A stretch of 64,000 bases of DNA, from positions 372,001-436,000 of the forward strand of contig NZ_AUFO01000001.1 of NCBI RefSeq assembly GCF_000426545.1, written 5' to 3'. Each line of letters opens with the position of its first letter. The first letter of the stretch is position 1. Source of the DNA: Paenibacillus massiliensis subsp. panacisoli DSM 21345 (GTDB lineage: Bacteria; Bacillota; Bacilli; Paenibacillales; Paenibacillaceae). Under the pieces are notes generated by a model. It did not search any database. It worked only from the letters and a program-made list of their open reading frames with translations, and was not told the DNA's origin. Shown here piece after piece: positions 17,015-26,078 of this stretch. Made by a program: the position numbers and the translations under genes.

Positions 17015-18238
17015 ATGATCAAGGGGAAAACCATTGTACTGGGTGTCACGGGGGGAATTGCGGCATATAAGGCAGCCATGCTATGCAGTAAATTAACCCA
17101 AAAGGGCGCGAGCGTACATGTCATTATGACTGACTCGGCCCGTCAGTTCATCACCGAGCTCACACTCCAATCGTTAACCCGAAATCCTGTCTATACAGAT
17201 ACGTTCGACGAGCGAAATGCTTCAGTCATATCCCACATCGACTTGGCTGATTCAGCAGATTTGGTGCTTGTGGCACCAGCTACGGCTAATACCATTGGCA
17301 AAATGGCACTTGGGCTCGCAGATGACATGCTGACGACGACATTACTCGCGACGACCGCTCCGATTATGGTAGCGCCGGCCATGAATGTGCATATGTACAC
17401 ACATCCTGCTGTCATGGAGAATATGCAGACACTGGTAGAGCGTGGCGTCATGATGATTGAGCCTGGAGAAGGACAGTTGGCCTGTGGTTATGTTGGCAAG
17501 GGTCGACTGGAGGAGCCTGAGACCATTGTGCAGGTAGTGGAGCGTTTCTTCGAGCAGCAACAACAGGGCACAGACTTGGAACAGAAGCCGCTGCAAGGGC
17601 GTAAGGTTGTGGTTACTGCCGGGGGGACAGTGGAGCGAATTGATCCAGTCCGATACATCACGAATGATTCATCTGGCAAAATGGGCTTCGCCATCGCGAG
17701 TGCCGCACGCCAGCTGGGAGCTGATGTGCATCTGATCGCTGCCCATACCACCGCGCCATTACCTGTCGGGATCGTACCGGAGCGGGTCCAATCGGCCGAT
17801 GAGATGCATCAGGCGGTTAAAAAGCAGTGGGATGACAGTGATATTGTTATTATGGCAGCGGCGGTTGCGGATTTTCGTCCGAAGGAGGCCGCTGCACACA
17901 AAATGAAAAAGCATGGCGATACCCTTGTTCTGGAGCTGGTCAAGACCGTTGATATTCTGGAGACCATGGGACAGAACAAGCAACATCAATATTTGATAGG
18001 CTTTGCGGCTGAGACGGAGCAGCTTGAGGAGAATGCACGCGGGAAGCTTGCTCGTAAAAATTGTGACCTTCTCGTTGCGAATGATGTGACGATGGAAGGA
18101 GCTGGCTTCGGAACGGATACCAATGCGGTGCAGATCTACGACAGGGATGGTCTGGTGGAGCAACTGACGCTCATGTCCAAGCAGGAGATAGCCCTGCGTC
18201 TGTTACTTATTGCAGCGGAGCGGCTTCGATCGGAGTGA
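17015..18238 (+). CDS. coaBC: Bifunctional phosphopantothenoylcysteine decarboxylase / phosphopantothenate-cysteine ligase
   Basis: Coenzyme A synthesis, steps two and three. 407 aa: an N-terminal flavoprotein decarboxylase domain ('VLGVTGGIAAYKAAML', 'VAPATANTIGKMALGLADD', 'PAMNVHMYTHPAV', and the active-site Cys in 'GQLACGYVGKGRL'), then a C-terminal ligase domain ('VVTAGGTVERIDPVRYITNDSSGKMG', 'AAVADFRP', 'GFAAETE'). ATG 17015 is chosen with AGGGGGAA about 6 nt ahead; TTG 17009 overlaps that site. It ends inside the priA ribosome-binding site, which indicates coupling. Confidence 0.95.
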   Translation: MIKGKTIVLGVTGGIAAYKAAMLCSKLTQKGASVHVIMTDSARQFITELTLQSLTRNPVYTDTFDERNASVISHIDLADSADLVLVAPATANTIGKMALGLADDMLTTTLLATTAPIMVAPAMNVHMYTHPAVMENMQTLVERGVMMIEPGEGQLACGYVGKGRLEEPETIVQVVERFFEQQQQGTDLEQKPLQGRKVVVTAGGTVERIDPVRYITNDSSGKMGFAIASAARQLGADVHLIAAHTTAPLPVGIVPERVQSADEMHQAVKKQWDDSDIVIMAAAVADFRPKEAAAHKMKKHGDTLVLELVKTVDILETMGQNKQHQYLIGFAAETEQLEENARGKLARKNCDLLVANDVTMEGAGFGTDTNAVQIYDRDGLVEQLTLMSKQEIALRLLLIAAERLRSE

Positions 18239-18243
18239 GTCAG

Positions 18244-20778
18244 ATGAATATTGCTAAAGTCATCGTGGATGTTCCTGCGAAGGCCACTGACCGTGCCTTT
18301 GATTATTTAATCCCAGAGACACTGCACACCTGGATTGAACCTGGCAGCAGAGTCGCTGTACCCTTTGGCAAGCGGACAGTTCAAGGCTTTGTAACATCCG
18401 TTGAGCCGAAGCCGGAGCAGACTCGTTTCAAGCTGAAACCGATTCAGGAGCTGTTGGATCTTGTTCCCCCACTATCTATGGATTTGCTGGAGCTCGGAGC
18501 CTGGATGAGTAAACGTTATGCCTGCAATCACATTGTAGCTCTACAAGCCATGATTCCGACTGCGTTAAAAGGTAAGGCAGAGCGTTATGTGACCTGGGCA
18601 GAGCCAGACTCCGACCCGGATGCCGAAGAAGCAGGTGTGCTGCTTACAGATGATGGGATGAGTGATCCGGTTGAGCGCGACATTGTACATTTTGTACGCA
18701 ACAAGGGCGAACTGACGCTGCAGCAGCTCAGTCGCCATTTTCCAAGTGAAGCCACAGTGATTAAGTCGCTGCTACGCAGGGGAGTACTGCAGGAGAATCA
18801 GGTCATCAAGGATAAGGTAGGTAAGAAGACGCTGAAGGCTGTCAATCTTGCAGTGTCCCCGGGCGAAGCAGAACTCGCGCTGCACAGCTTTCCGAAGAAG
18901 GCGCAGAGACAGAAGGAGGTCTTGAGCTTCCTGCTGGAGCGTCGTGAGTTCCTTCCGCTGTCGCTCAAGGAGATTCTGACTTCACTTAGCACCTCGGCTG
19001 CAACGGTTAAAGCACTGGAGAGCAAGGGACTTCTGCAGATTGAGGATGTTGAGGTGTTCCGTGACCCTTACAAAGGTCGGCATTTCAAGCCCTCAACTCC
19101 GCTGCAACTGACTACAGAGCAACAAGCGGTTTATGACCGTGTGATTCGACAGCTTGAATCTTATGAGCATGGAGCTTTTCTGTTGCATGGAGTGACAGGT
19201 AGTGGCAAGACTGAAATTTACCTGCAAAGCATTAGCCACTGTATTGAACAAGGACGGCAGGCGATTGTGCTTGTACCTGAAATCTCTTTGACTCCTCAGA
19301 TGGTCGAGCGCTTCAAGGGAAGATTTGGTGATCAGGTGGCCGTCATGCACAGCCGTTTGTCAGGCGGTGAGCGCTATGATGAATGGCGTAAAATCAGAGA
19401 GGGACGTGTCAAGGTTGCCATCGGTGCACGTTCAGCTGTATTTGCCCCGTTCGACAGGCTTGGTCTGATTATTATGGATGAAGAGCACGAAGGCTCCTAC
19501 AAGCAAGAGGAGACGCCTAAGTATCATGCGCGAGATGTAGCTGTGACTCGTGCACATCAGCATGGAGCGGTTGTAATTCTGGGCTCGGCTACGCCAGCGC
19601 TGGAGAGCTACCACGCAGCCCGCTCCCAGAGCAATGACGAATTCGCTCCGCTTCTCTTGGAAATGAATCAGCGTGCGCTTGGCAATACGTTACCTGAGGT
19701 TCATATCGTGGATATGAGAGAGGAGCTACGTGCAGGGAATCGCTCCATGTTCAGCCGTTCCTTGCACCAAGGAATTGCCCAGCGTCTGGAACGGGGAGAG
19801 CAGACGGTACTGCTGCTGAATCGCCGTGGCTACTCTACGTTCGTGATGTGCCGCAGCTGTGGTTATGTGGCAGGCTGTCCCGAGTGCGACATCTCACTCA
19901 CCTATCATCAGCGCTCGCACAATCTGCGATGTCACTATTGCGGATATGCCGCCCAGGCTCCCGAGGTATGCCCGGACTGTGGCAGTGAGCATATCCGATA
20001 TTTCGGGACAGGGACGCAGAGGGTGGAAGAGGAACTGGCCAAGCTATTCCCCGGAATTCGTGTCATTCGTATGGATGTGGATACCACCACGGAGAAGGGC
20101 TCCCATGAAAAGCTCCTGACGAGCTTCCGGGAGAAGAAGGCAGATGTCCTGCTCGGAACGCAGATGGTTGCCAAGGGGCTTGATTTCCCTGACGTTACCT
20201 TGGTAGGAGTAATTACTGCTGATTCTGCACTCAATTTGCCGGATTTCCGTGCAGCAGAGAAGACGTTTCAGCTGTTGACTCAGGTGGCTGGTCGAGCAGG
20301 CAGACATCATCTTCCTGGTGAGGTCTTTGTGCAATCCTACACACCGGATCATTACTCCATCATTCATGCGAGCCGACACGATTATGCCTCCTTCATTCGT
20401 GATGAGCTGAAGCATCGTCGTAATCTGCATTATCCCCCTTACTGCCGGCTAATTCTTGTTACCTTCACGCATGAGCAGTTGCCTGTGCTTGTCCGTCTGG
20501 CGGAGAACTACACGGCACTGCTTCAGGAGAAGGCGCGGCGACTTGGTTGGTTCGGGAATATGGATCGTTTTACGGCTGATGTTATGGATATTTTGGGTCC
20601 CGTAGCTTCGCCCATACCGAGAATCAAGAATAGATACCGATTCCAATGTATGATAAAATGGCGTGGGACTATCGACGTCATCGAGTTGGCGCGCAGAACG
20701 GCTGATGAATTAGGAGAGGCCGCACAGGCACAGCAGCTTCAGATCAGTCTTGATGTAGACCCACAAATGTTAATGTAG
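18244..20778 (+). CDS. priA: Primosomal protein N' (PriA helicase)
   Basis: Replication-restart helicase, about 844 aa. A 3'-DNA-binding domain comes first ('AKVIVDVPAKATDRAFDYLIP'). Then come the helicase motifs 'GVTGSGKTEIYL' (Walker A), 'DEEHEGSYKQ' (DEEH) and 'GSATPALES'. A zinc-binding module carries eight Cys (CRSCGY..CPEC..CHYCGY..CPDCG) near residues 540-585, and the helicase C-lobe with 'QVAGRAGR' follows. ATG 18244 lies just after GGAGTGAG, the end of coaBC; the GTG at 18235 has no site. It is followed by def-fmt-rsmB as in B. subtilis. Confidence 0.95.
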   Translation: MNIAKVIVDVPAKATDRAFDYLIPETLHTWIEPGSRVAVPFGKRTVQGFVTSVEPKPEQTRFKLKPIQELLDLVPPLSMDLLELGAWMSKRYACNHIVALQAMIPTALKGKAERYVTWAEPDSDPDAEEAGVLLTDDGMSDPVERDIVHFVRNKGELTLQQLSRHFPSEATVIKSLLRRGVLQENQVIKDKVGKKTLKAVNLAVSPGEAELALHSFPKKAQRQKEVLSFLLERREFLPLSLKEILTSLSTSAATVKALESKGLLQIEDVEVFRDPYKGRHFKPSTPLQLTTEQQAVYDRVIRQLESYEHGAFLLHGVTGSGKTEIYLQSISHCIEQGRQAIVLVPEISLTPQMVERFKGRFGDQVAVMHSRLSGGERYDEWRKIREGRVKVAIGARSAVFAPFDRLGLIIMDEEHEGSYKQEETPKYHARDVAVTRAHQHGAVVILGSATPALESYHAARSQSNDEFAPLLLEMNQRALGNTLPEVHIVDMREELRAGNRSMFSRSLHQGIAQRLERGEQTVLLLNRRGYSTFVMCRSCGYVAGCPECDISLTYHQRSHNLRCHYCGYAAQAPEVCPDCGSEHIRYFGTGTQRVEEELAKLFPGIRVIRMDVDTTTEKGSHEKLLTSFREKKADVLLGTQMVAKGLDFPDVTLVGVITADSALNLPDFRAAEKTFQLLTQVAGRAGRHHLPGEVFVQSYTPDHYSIIHASRHDYASFIRDELKHRRNLHYPPYCRLILVTFTHEQLPVLVRLAENYTALLQEKARRLGWFGNMDRFTADVMDILGPVASPIPRIKNRYRFQCMIKWRGTIDVIELARRTADELGEAAQAQQLQISLDVDPQMLM

Positions 20779-20858
20779 GCTCATGAGCTGCATATATATA
20801 TGAATGAACAGAGATATTTTAAGTAAATTGCTGAGGATAGAGGAAGGTGTATTTAGTT

Positions 20859-21350
20859 ATGTCGATTAGAATGATTGTGAAAGAACCTGATGATGTATTG
20901 CACAAGGTTGCCAAGGAAGTTACCAAGATTAACGGCAACGTCCAGAAGCTGCTGGATGATATGGCTGATACGATGTATGACGCCGAGGGAGTAGGGCTGG
21001 CTGCGCCGCAGGTAGGTATCCTCAAAAGATTGATCGTCGTCGATGCCGGTGACGAGCATGGCCTTATCAAAATGATCAATCCGGTCATTATAGAGCAGGA
21101 TGGAGAGCAATTTGGAGCTGAAGGCTGCCTGAGCATTCCAGGCTTCAACGGTGATGTGCGCCGTGCAGAGCAGGTGACGGTACAAGGGCTGGATCGTGAA
21201 GGAAGACCGATTACTGTGAAGGCGACAGGTCTTCTGTCTCGGGCCTTCCAGCATGAGATCGACCATCTGAATGGGGTATTATTTACGGATATTGCTGAAA
21301 AAATATACGCGGTGTCTCCGGAGAAGCCGGGACCAAATAGCCGCAAATAG
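20859..21350 (+). CDS. def: Peptide deformylase
   Basis: Removes N-formyl from nascent proteins. 163 aa with all three catalytic motifs: 'GVGLAAPQVG', 'EGCLSIPG' (metal Cys) and 'QHEIDHLNG' (HExxH). This is the short type found in the def-fmt operon. ATG 20859 lies 10-12 nt after GAGGAAGG; the in-frame GTG at 20847 overlaps that site. It is followed 11 nt later by fmt, its pathway partner. Confidence 0.95.
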   Translation: MSIRMIVKEPDDVLHKVAKEVTKINGNVQKLLDDMADTMYDAEGVGLAAPQVGILKRLIVVDAGDEHGLIKMINPVIIEQDGEQFGAEGCLSIPGFNGDVRRAEQVTVQGLDREGRPITVKATGLLSRAFQHEIDHLNGVLFTDIAEKIYAVSPEKPGPNSRK

Positions 21351-21361
21351 GGGTGATCCAG

Positions 21362-22348
21362 ATGAAGAGTTCCACACGGATCGTCTTTATGGGGACTCCA
21401 GAGTTCGCAGTGCCTTCCTTGGAGGCACTGCTTGCTGAGGGCTACCAAGTGGTGGGTGTTGTAACCCAGCCGGATAAGCCGCAAGGACGCAAGCGGGTGT
21501 TGACTCCAACCCCCGTGAAGGAGGCGGCTCTTCGCCATGGTCTACCTGTCATGCAGCCTGTACGCTTGCGTAACCAGGAGGCTGTGGAGGAGCTGTCAGC
21601 ATGGGAGCCAGATCTGATTGTTACGGCTGCCTATGGACAAATTCTGCCCAGATCTGTACTGGACATGCCACGCCATGGCTGTCTGAATGTGCATGGCTCG
21701 CTTTTGCCACACTATCGGGGCGGAGCACCGATCCAGCGTGCCATTATTCAAGGGGAAGAGGTAACGGGAGTCACCTTGATGTATATGGCGGAAGGGCTGG
21801 ATACGGGGGATATGATCGCGAAGGTCGAGGTGCCTATTTTGCTGGAGGATAACTCAGGTACGATATTCTCCAAGCTGAGCGAGGCAGGCGCCAAGCTGCT
21901 GTTGGAGCAGCTTCCGTCGGTGCTAGAGGGAACCAACAGCCGTACTCCGCAAAACGATGCTGACGCAACATATGCCCGCAATCTGACACGGGAAGACGAG
22001 CGGATCAACTGGAGTGACTCCACGTTGGCTATATATAATCGCATTCGTGGTCTCGTTCCGTTCTCTGGTGCCTACACGATGTGGGATGAACAGGTGTTCA
22101 AGGTGTGGGCTGCTGCCCCGCCACAATCTTCACTTCATGGACAGGACGCTGATTCCAGCATTTCACACACGTATACGGAATCGGATGCTCCTGGCAAGGT
22201 GCTGCAAGTGAATGAGCATGGGATTGAGGTGCGAACTGGAGATGGAAGCATCTGGTTGCGCGAGGTTCAGCCTGCGGGCAAGAAGGTTATGGATGCAGGC
22301 TCATTTGCTCGTGGTGGACAAATGAAGATGGGAACGGTACTGTCGTGA
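21362..22348 (+). CDS. fmt: Methionyl-tRNA formyltransferase
   Basis: Formylates initiator Met-tRNA with 10-formyl-THF. 328 aa. The formyltransferase domain has 'IVFMGTPEFAVPSLEALL', catalytic 'NVHGSLLPHYRGGAPIQRAI' and 'GLDTGD'. The C-terminal OB-like tRNA-binding domain ends 'LREVQPAGKKVMDAGSFARGG'. ATG 21362 has AGGGGTGA ahead; GTG 21353 overlaps that site. It overlaps rsmB by 4 nt. A polar, less conserved insert lies near residues 260-285. Confidence 0.94.
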   Translation: MKSSTRIVFMGTPEFAVPSLEALLAEGYQVVGVVTQPDKPQGRKRVLTPTPVKEAALRHGLPVMQPVRLRNQEAVEELSAWEPDLIVTAAYGQILPRSVLDMPRHGCLNVHGSLLPHYRGGAPIQRAIIQGEEVTGVTLMYMAEGLDTGDMIAKVEVPILLEDNSGTIFSKLSEAGAKLLLEQLPSVLEGTNSRTPQNDADATYARNLTREDERINWSDSTLAIYNRIRGLVPFSGAYTMWDEQVFKVWAAAPPQSSLHGQDADSSISHTYTESDAPGKVLQVNEHGIEVRTGDGSIWLREVQPAGKKVMDAGSFARGGQMKMGTVLS

Positions 22349-23802
22349 GCGGGGGCAACCGCAAGGCTCAGACAGAGCAAGGGAGCAGACCTCGCTCTGG
22401 GAACAAGCTTTCCTCGGGGAACCGACAGCAGACAGGAGGCAAGCAGACTTCTCGGCAACGCACAGCTCGTGAGGTGGCGCTGGACGTTCTGCTCGGAGTG
22501 GAGAACGAAGGGGCATACAGCAATCTGGAGTTGAACAACAGTCTGCAACAGTCTAATTTACAGCCAAACGACCGCGGTCTCGTTACAGAATTGGTGTATG
22601 GGACGATAGCTCGGCGCCTTACACTGGACTACCTGCTGGATCGATTTGTACAGAAGGGGACGGCCAAGCTACAGGCTTGGGTCCGCTGTCTGCTACGGAT
22701 GAGTGTCTATCAGCTAGTGTATCTGGACCGGATTCCATCTCATGCTGTCGTCAGTGAAGCTGTGAATATAGCCAAGCGTCGAGGGCATCAGGGTATATCT
22801 GGCATGGTGAACGGCGTCTTGCGCAGTATGCTGCGTGAACCGGACAAGCTGCAGATTTCGGCGGATCTACCGACTGCCCGTCGTATCGCTCTGGAGCACT
22901 CGCATCCCGAATGGCTGGTTGAGCGCTGGATTACTCAGTATGGCGAGGCGGTCGCTGAACAGATCTGTCGTGCGAACAATGAGCCGCCTGTGGTCAGTGT
23001 CAGAGTCAATACGACGATGACATCGCGGGAGCGATTATTGGAGGAGATGAAGGCTGCGGGATTGGATGCTGTTCCCTCCGAGCTTAGCTCTTATGGGATT
23101 GTAGTCAGAAGCGGAGGCAACATGGCGCTTACGTCCTGGTATCAGGACGGACTCCTTTCTGTGCAGGATGAGAGCTCTATGCTGGTAGCAGAGGCTGTAG
23201 CGCCAGCGCCTGACATGCATGTGCTCGATTGCTGTGCTGCACCTGGTGGGAAGACAGCGCATATGGCAGAGTTGATGAAGGATCGGGGCGCCATTATCGC
23301 CAATGATCTCCACCCACATAAGCGACAGCTTATTCAGGAGCAGGCGGAGCGGCTAGGTCTGGACAGCATTGAGGCAGTGATCGGGGATGCTCAGGAGCTT
23401 GGTGTACGATATGCTGGGTCCAGCTTCGACAGAATCTTGCTCGATGCTCCTTGCTCAGGCTTTGGGGTGATCCGACGCAAGCCGGACCTGCGCTGGAGCA
23501 AGTCGGAGCAGGACGTACAGGATATCGTCGCCTTACAGGCTGACTTGCTTCGGCAGGCGAGCGTATTGCTGAGGCCGGGTGGAATTCTGGTGTACAGCAC
23601 ATGTACGATTGAACCGAACGAAAATGAGCGGCAGATTCAACGTTTTCTGCAGGAGCATCCGGACTTCAGGCTTATGCATGATGACCCTTCCATCTGGAGC
23701 CATGTACCTGAAGCCTTGCGCAAGGAGGGCTCCCTACAAATACTACCGCAACATTTTCGAAGTGACGGCTTCTACATAGCCCGTCTGCAACGATTGAAGT
23801 AG
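22345..23802 (+). CDS. rsmB: 16S rRNA (cytosine-967-C5)-methyltransferase RsmB
   Basis: 485 aa. A polar Gln/Gly/Ser/Arg-rich N-terminal extension (about residues 1-35) precedes the NusB-like domain ('ARTAREVALDVLLGVE'-type, about 38-170). The Rossmann methyltransferase follows with SAM motif 'VLDCCAAPGGKTAHMAEL' and the two catalytic cysteines 'DAPCSGFG' and 'YSTCTIEPNENE'. The GTG start at 22345 overlaps the fmt stop (GTGA), with GGGAACGG ahead. The extension is longer than in many homologues and could reflect a later true start, but no good internal site was seen. Confidence 0.93.
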   Translation: MSGGNRKAQTEQGSRPRSGNKLSSGNRQQTGGKQTSRQRTAREVALDVLLGVENEGAYSNLELNNSLQQSNLQPNDRGLVTELVYGTIARRLTLDYLLDRFVQKGTAKLQAWVRCLLRMSVYQLVYLDRIPSHAVVSEAVNIAKRRGHQGISGMVNGVLRSMLREPDKLQISADLPTARRIALEHSHPEWLVERWITQYGEAVAEQICRANNEPPVVSVRVNTTMTSRERLLEEMKAAGLDAVPSELSSYGIVVRSGGNMALTSWYQDGLLSVQDESSMLVAEAVAPAPDMHVLDCCAAPGGKTAHMAELMKDRGAIIANDLHPHKRQLIQEQAERLGLDSIEAVIGDAQELGVRYAGSSFDRILLDAPCSGFGVIRRKPDLRWSKSEQDVQDIVALQADLLRQASVLLRPGGILVYSTCTIEPNENERQIQRFLQEHPDFRLMHDDPSIWSHVPEALRKEGSLQILPQHFRSDGFYIARLQRLK

Positions 23803-23904
23803 GTCATGGTCACCTGTGGAAGTTGAAACAGGCTGAGATGCTATTAAAGCAGACCAGCGTTTTCTCGTTAACCTGTGGGCTGCATTGCCGTGGAATTGTC
23901 TAGT

Positions 23905-23937
23905 AAGCCGTCGGCTATCTATAACCGACGGCTTTTG
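23905..23937 (+). terminator. Terminator after rsmB
   Basis: 9-bp GC-rich stem AGCCGTCGG/CCGACGGCT with a 10-nt loop and TTTTG tail, about 100 nt after the rsmB stop. It splits the cluster into two transcription units. Confidence 0.8.
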
Positions 23938-24253
23938 TGCTGCTGGACCGGACATGACACGGAGAGACAAATGATGACAAGGATATCCAAAGAAATCTGG
24001 GAATAACGGCGATCAGAAGGTGGTTCTGTCGTCGGACTAGCCAGTGTAAAGACTCTTTAGTTGAACCTATACAGCACGAAGGGCAGGTCTGGCCAAGGAC
24101 ATTCATGCCTTGTTCAGACCGGCTCGATTGAAAGCTTTTTACCGCTTCTTTCATTTGTGCTAAAATAGGAAGAATGAAAAATTAAACTGTACGGGTTGAC
24201 TACAGTCAGACGGGCAGGAATTCAATGAATGGAAGAACAGGTGTGAATAACAT
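23938..24253 (+). promoter_or_regulatory. Spacer with hairpin and candidate promoter for rlmN-prpC-prkC
   Basis: There is no gene here. A two-part hairpin (GGTCTG 24086-24091 with CAGACC 24115-24120, and an inner CAAGG/CCTTG) precedes a candidate promoter: TTTACC 24138-24143, 17 nt, TAAAAT 24161-24166 with an extended TG. This would give a leader of about 80 nt before rlmN. Confidence 0.4.
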
Positions 24254-25297
24254 ATGACAAAACCTTTTATATATGATCTCTCCTATGAGGAGCTGCAGCA
24301 GTGGGTTGTGGACCAGGGAGAGTCGGCGTTTCGTGGAGGTCAGATTTACGACTGGCTATACGTCAAGCGTGTGAATGATTTTAATGAAATGACGAACCTA
24401 TCCAAGGCACTGCGGGAGAAGCTTGAAGAGCAGTTCAGCTTCGTGACGCTCAAGGAGATAACAAGACTGGAGTCCAAGGACGGAACCGTTAAGTTCCTGT
24501 TCGGGCTGCATGATGATCATGCGATTGAGACGGTTATTATGAAGCACAATTACGGTAACAGCATCTGTGTCACGACACAGGTAGGCTGCCGGATCGGCTG
24601 TACATTCTGTGCGTCCACTCTGGGTGGACTGAAGCGGAATCTGACCGCTGGCGAGATTGTGGCCCAGGTAGTTCAGGCACAGAAAATCCTGGATACCAGG
24701 GATGAGCGTGTCAGCAGCATTGTTATCATGGGTTCTGGCGAGCCGTTCGAGAATTATGAAGCAACCATGACGTTTCTCAGAACGATGATTCATGAAAAAG
24801 GGCTGAACATCGGGCAACGTCATATTACGGTGTCTACGAGCGGAATCGTACCGAATATCTACAAATTTGCAGATGAAGATACGCAGATTAATCTGGCGAT
24901 CTCAATACATGCGCCGAATGATGCGCTACGCTCCAAGCTAATGCCAGTGAACCGTCGCTATCCGTTCCAGGACGTAATGGACTCACTCCGTTATTACCTG
25001 GCGAAGACAGGGCGGCGGATTACATTCGAGTATGCTTTGATCGGTGGCGTGAATGATCGCGAGGAGCATGCAGAGGAGCTTGCGGATGTGCTGAAGGATA
25101 TGATGTGCCACGTGAATCTCATTCCTGTCAATCATGTACCAGAGCGCAAATACGTCCGTACCTCACGCAATGACATTTTCAAATTCCAGCGCAAGCTGGC
25201 AGAGAAGGGCATCAACGTGACCATCCGTCGCGAACAGGGCCACGATATTGCCGCGGCATGCGGCCAGCTTCGGGCCAAGCATATGGAGTTGGGGTGA
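24254..25297 (+). CDS. rlmN: Dual-specificity RNA methyltransferase RlmN
   Basis: Radical-SAM enzyme that makes 2-methyladenosine in 23S rRNA (A2503) and some tRNAs. 347 aa. The cluster motif is '[12 protein letters not shown]' (CxxxCxxC), near residue 110. '[14 protein letters not shown]' and 'ISIHAPND' follow, and the resolving Cys is in '[10 protein letters not shown]' near the C-terminus. The absence of Cfr-specific features and the location favour RlmN. It ends in the ribosome-binding site of prpC. Confidence 0.94.
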   Translation: MTKPFIYDLSYEELQQWVVDQGESAFRGGQIYDWLYVKRVNDFNEMTNLSKALREKLEEQFSFVTLKEITRLESKDGTVKFLFGLHDDHAIETVIMKHNYGNSICVTTQVGCRIGCTFCASTLGGLKRNLTAGEIVAQVVQAQKILDTRDERVSSIVIMGSGEPFENYEATMTFLRTMIHEKGLNIGQRHITVSTSGIVPNIYKFADEDTQINLAISIHAPNDALRSKLMPVNRRYPFQDVMDSLRYYLAKTGRRITFEYALIGGVNDREEHAEELADVLKDMMCHVNLIPVNHVPERKYVRTSRNDIFKFQRKLAEKGINVTIRREQGHDIAAACGQLRAKHMELG

Positions 25298-25304
25298 AGT
25301 TCAT

Positions 25305-26078
25305 TTGATTAAAACAGTTCATGTCAGCCATGTGGGACGCGTTCGTTCCGTTAATGAAGATTCAGCCTGGATCAGACATTTGGAGCAGGGCTACATTCTG
25401 GGTATCGTAGCTGATGGCATGGGAGGGCACCTCGCAGGTGATACGGCTAGTCGTCTCGCTGTTGAGACACTGGCTGCGGATCTGGCCACGCTGGAGACGG
25501 GCTTGTCGGAACAATCTCTGTCAGCTGCGCTCAGTGATGCCATTCTTCATGCGAATGAAGTGATCTATCAGACAGCTGCCAAAAATGATAAATATCACAA
25601 CATGGGCACAACCGTAGTTGCCGTGCTGCTGAATGATACTAGAGGTGTCATAGGGCATATCGGGGACAGTCGTGCTTATATCGTATCCGGTGGTCAGGTC
25701 CGGCAGATTACGGAAGACCATACACTGGTGAACGAATTGTTCAAAAATGGGCAAATTAGTAAAGAAGAGGCCGGGAGTCACCCGCGTCGTAATGTACTGA
25801 CGCGTGCACTGGGCACAGATGCAGAGGTCAAGGTTGACCTTGATGCAGTTAGCCTAGAGCAAGGTGATGTCTTGCTGCTGTGCAGCGATGGACTGAGTAA
25901 CCTGGTGAACGAACAACAGATTGGCAAGGTGGTAGGAGCTGGTGATATTCCGCTGGAGGAACGTGCGGACCGGCTTCTTCATCTGGCATTGCTTGCGGGG
26001 GGCGACGATAATATTACGGTTGCATTGTTCGAGCAGCCGCGTCCCGAGGCATCTGCTGATGAAAAGGGGTATGAATGA
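25305..26078 (+). CDS. prpC: PrpC, PP2C-type Ser/Thr protein phosphatase
   Basis: Stp1/PrpC phosphatase that reverses PrkC phosphorylation. 257 aa. The metal-binding motifs are 'VNEDSAW', 'VADGMGGHLAGD' and 'GHIGDSRAYIV', with 'LCSDGLSN' and 'GGDDNITVALF' near the end. The start is TTG 25305, with GGGGTGAAG 6-8 nt upstream and the family's 'VSHVGRVRSVNED' directly after. An open frame back to 25248 only overlaps rlmN. Its stop overlaps the prkC start (ATGA), the typical phosphatase-kinase pair. Confidence 0.94.
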   Translation: MIKTVHVSHVGRVRSVNEDSAWIRHLEQGYILGIVADGMGGHLAGDTASRLAVETLAADLATLETGLSEQSLSAALSDAILHANEVIYQTAAKNDKYHNMGTTVVAVLLNDTRGVIGHIGDSRAYIVSGGQVRQITEDHTLVNELFKNGQISKEEAGSHPRRNVLTRALGTDAEVKVDLDAVSLEQGDVLLLCSDGLSNLVNEQQIGKVVGAGDIPLEERADRLLHLALLAGGDDNITVALFEQPRPEASADEKGYE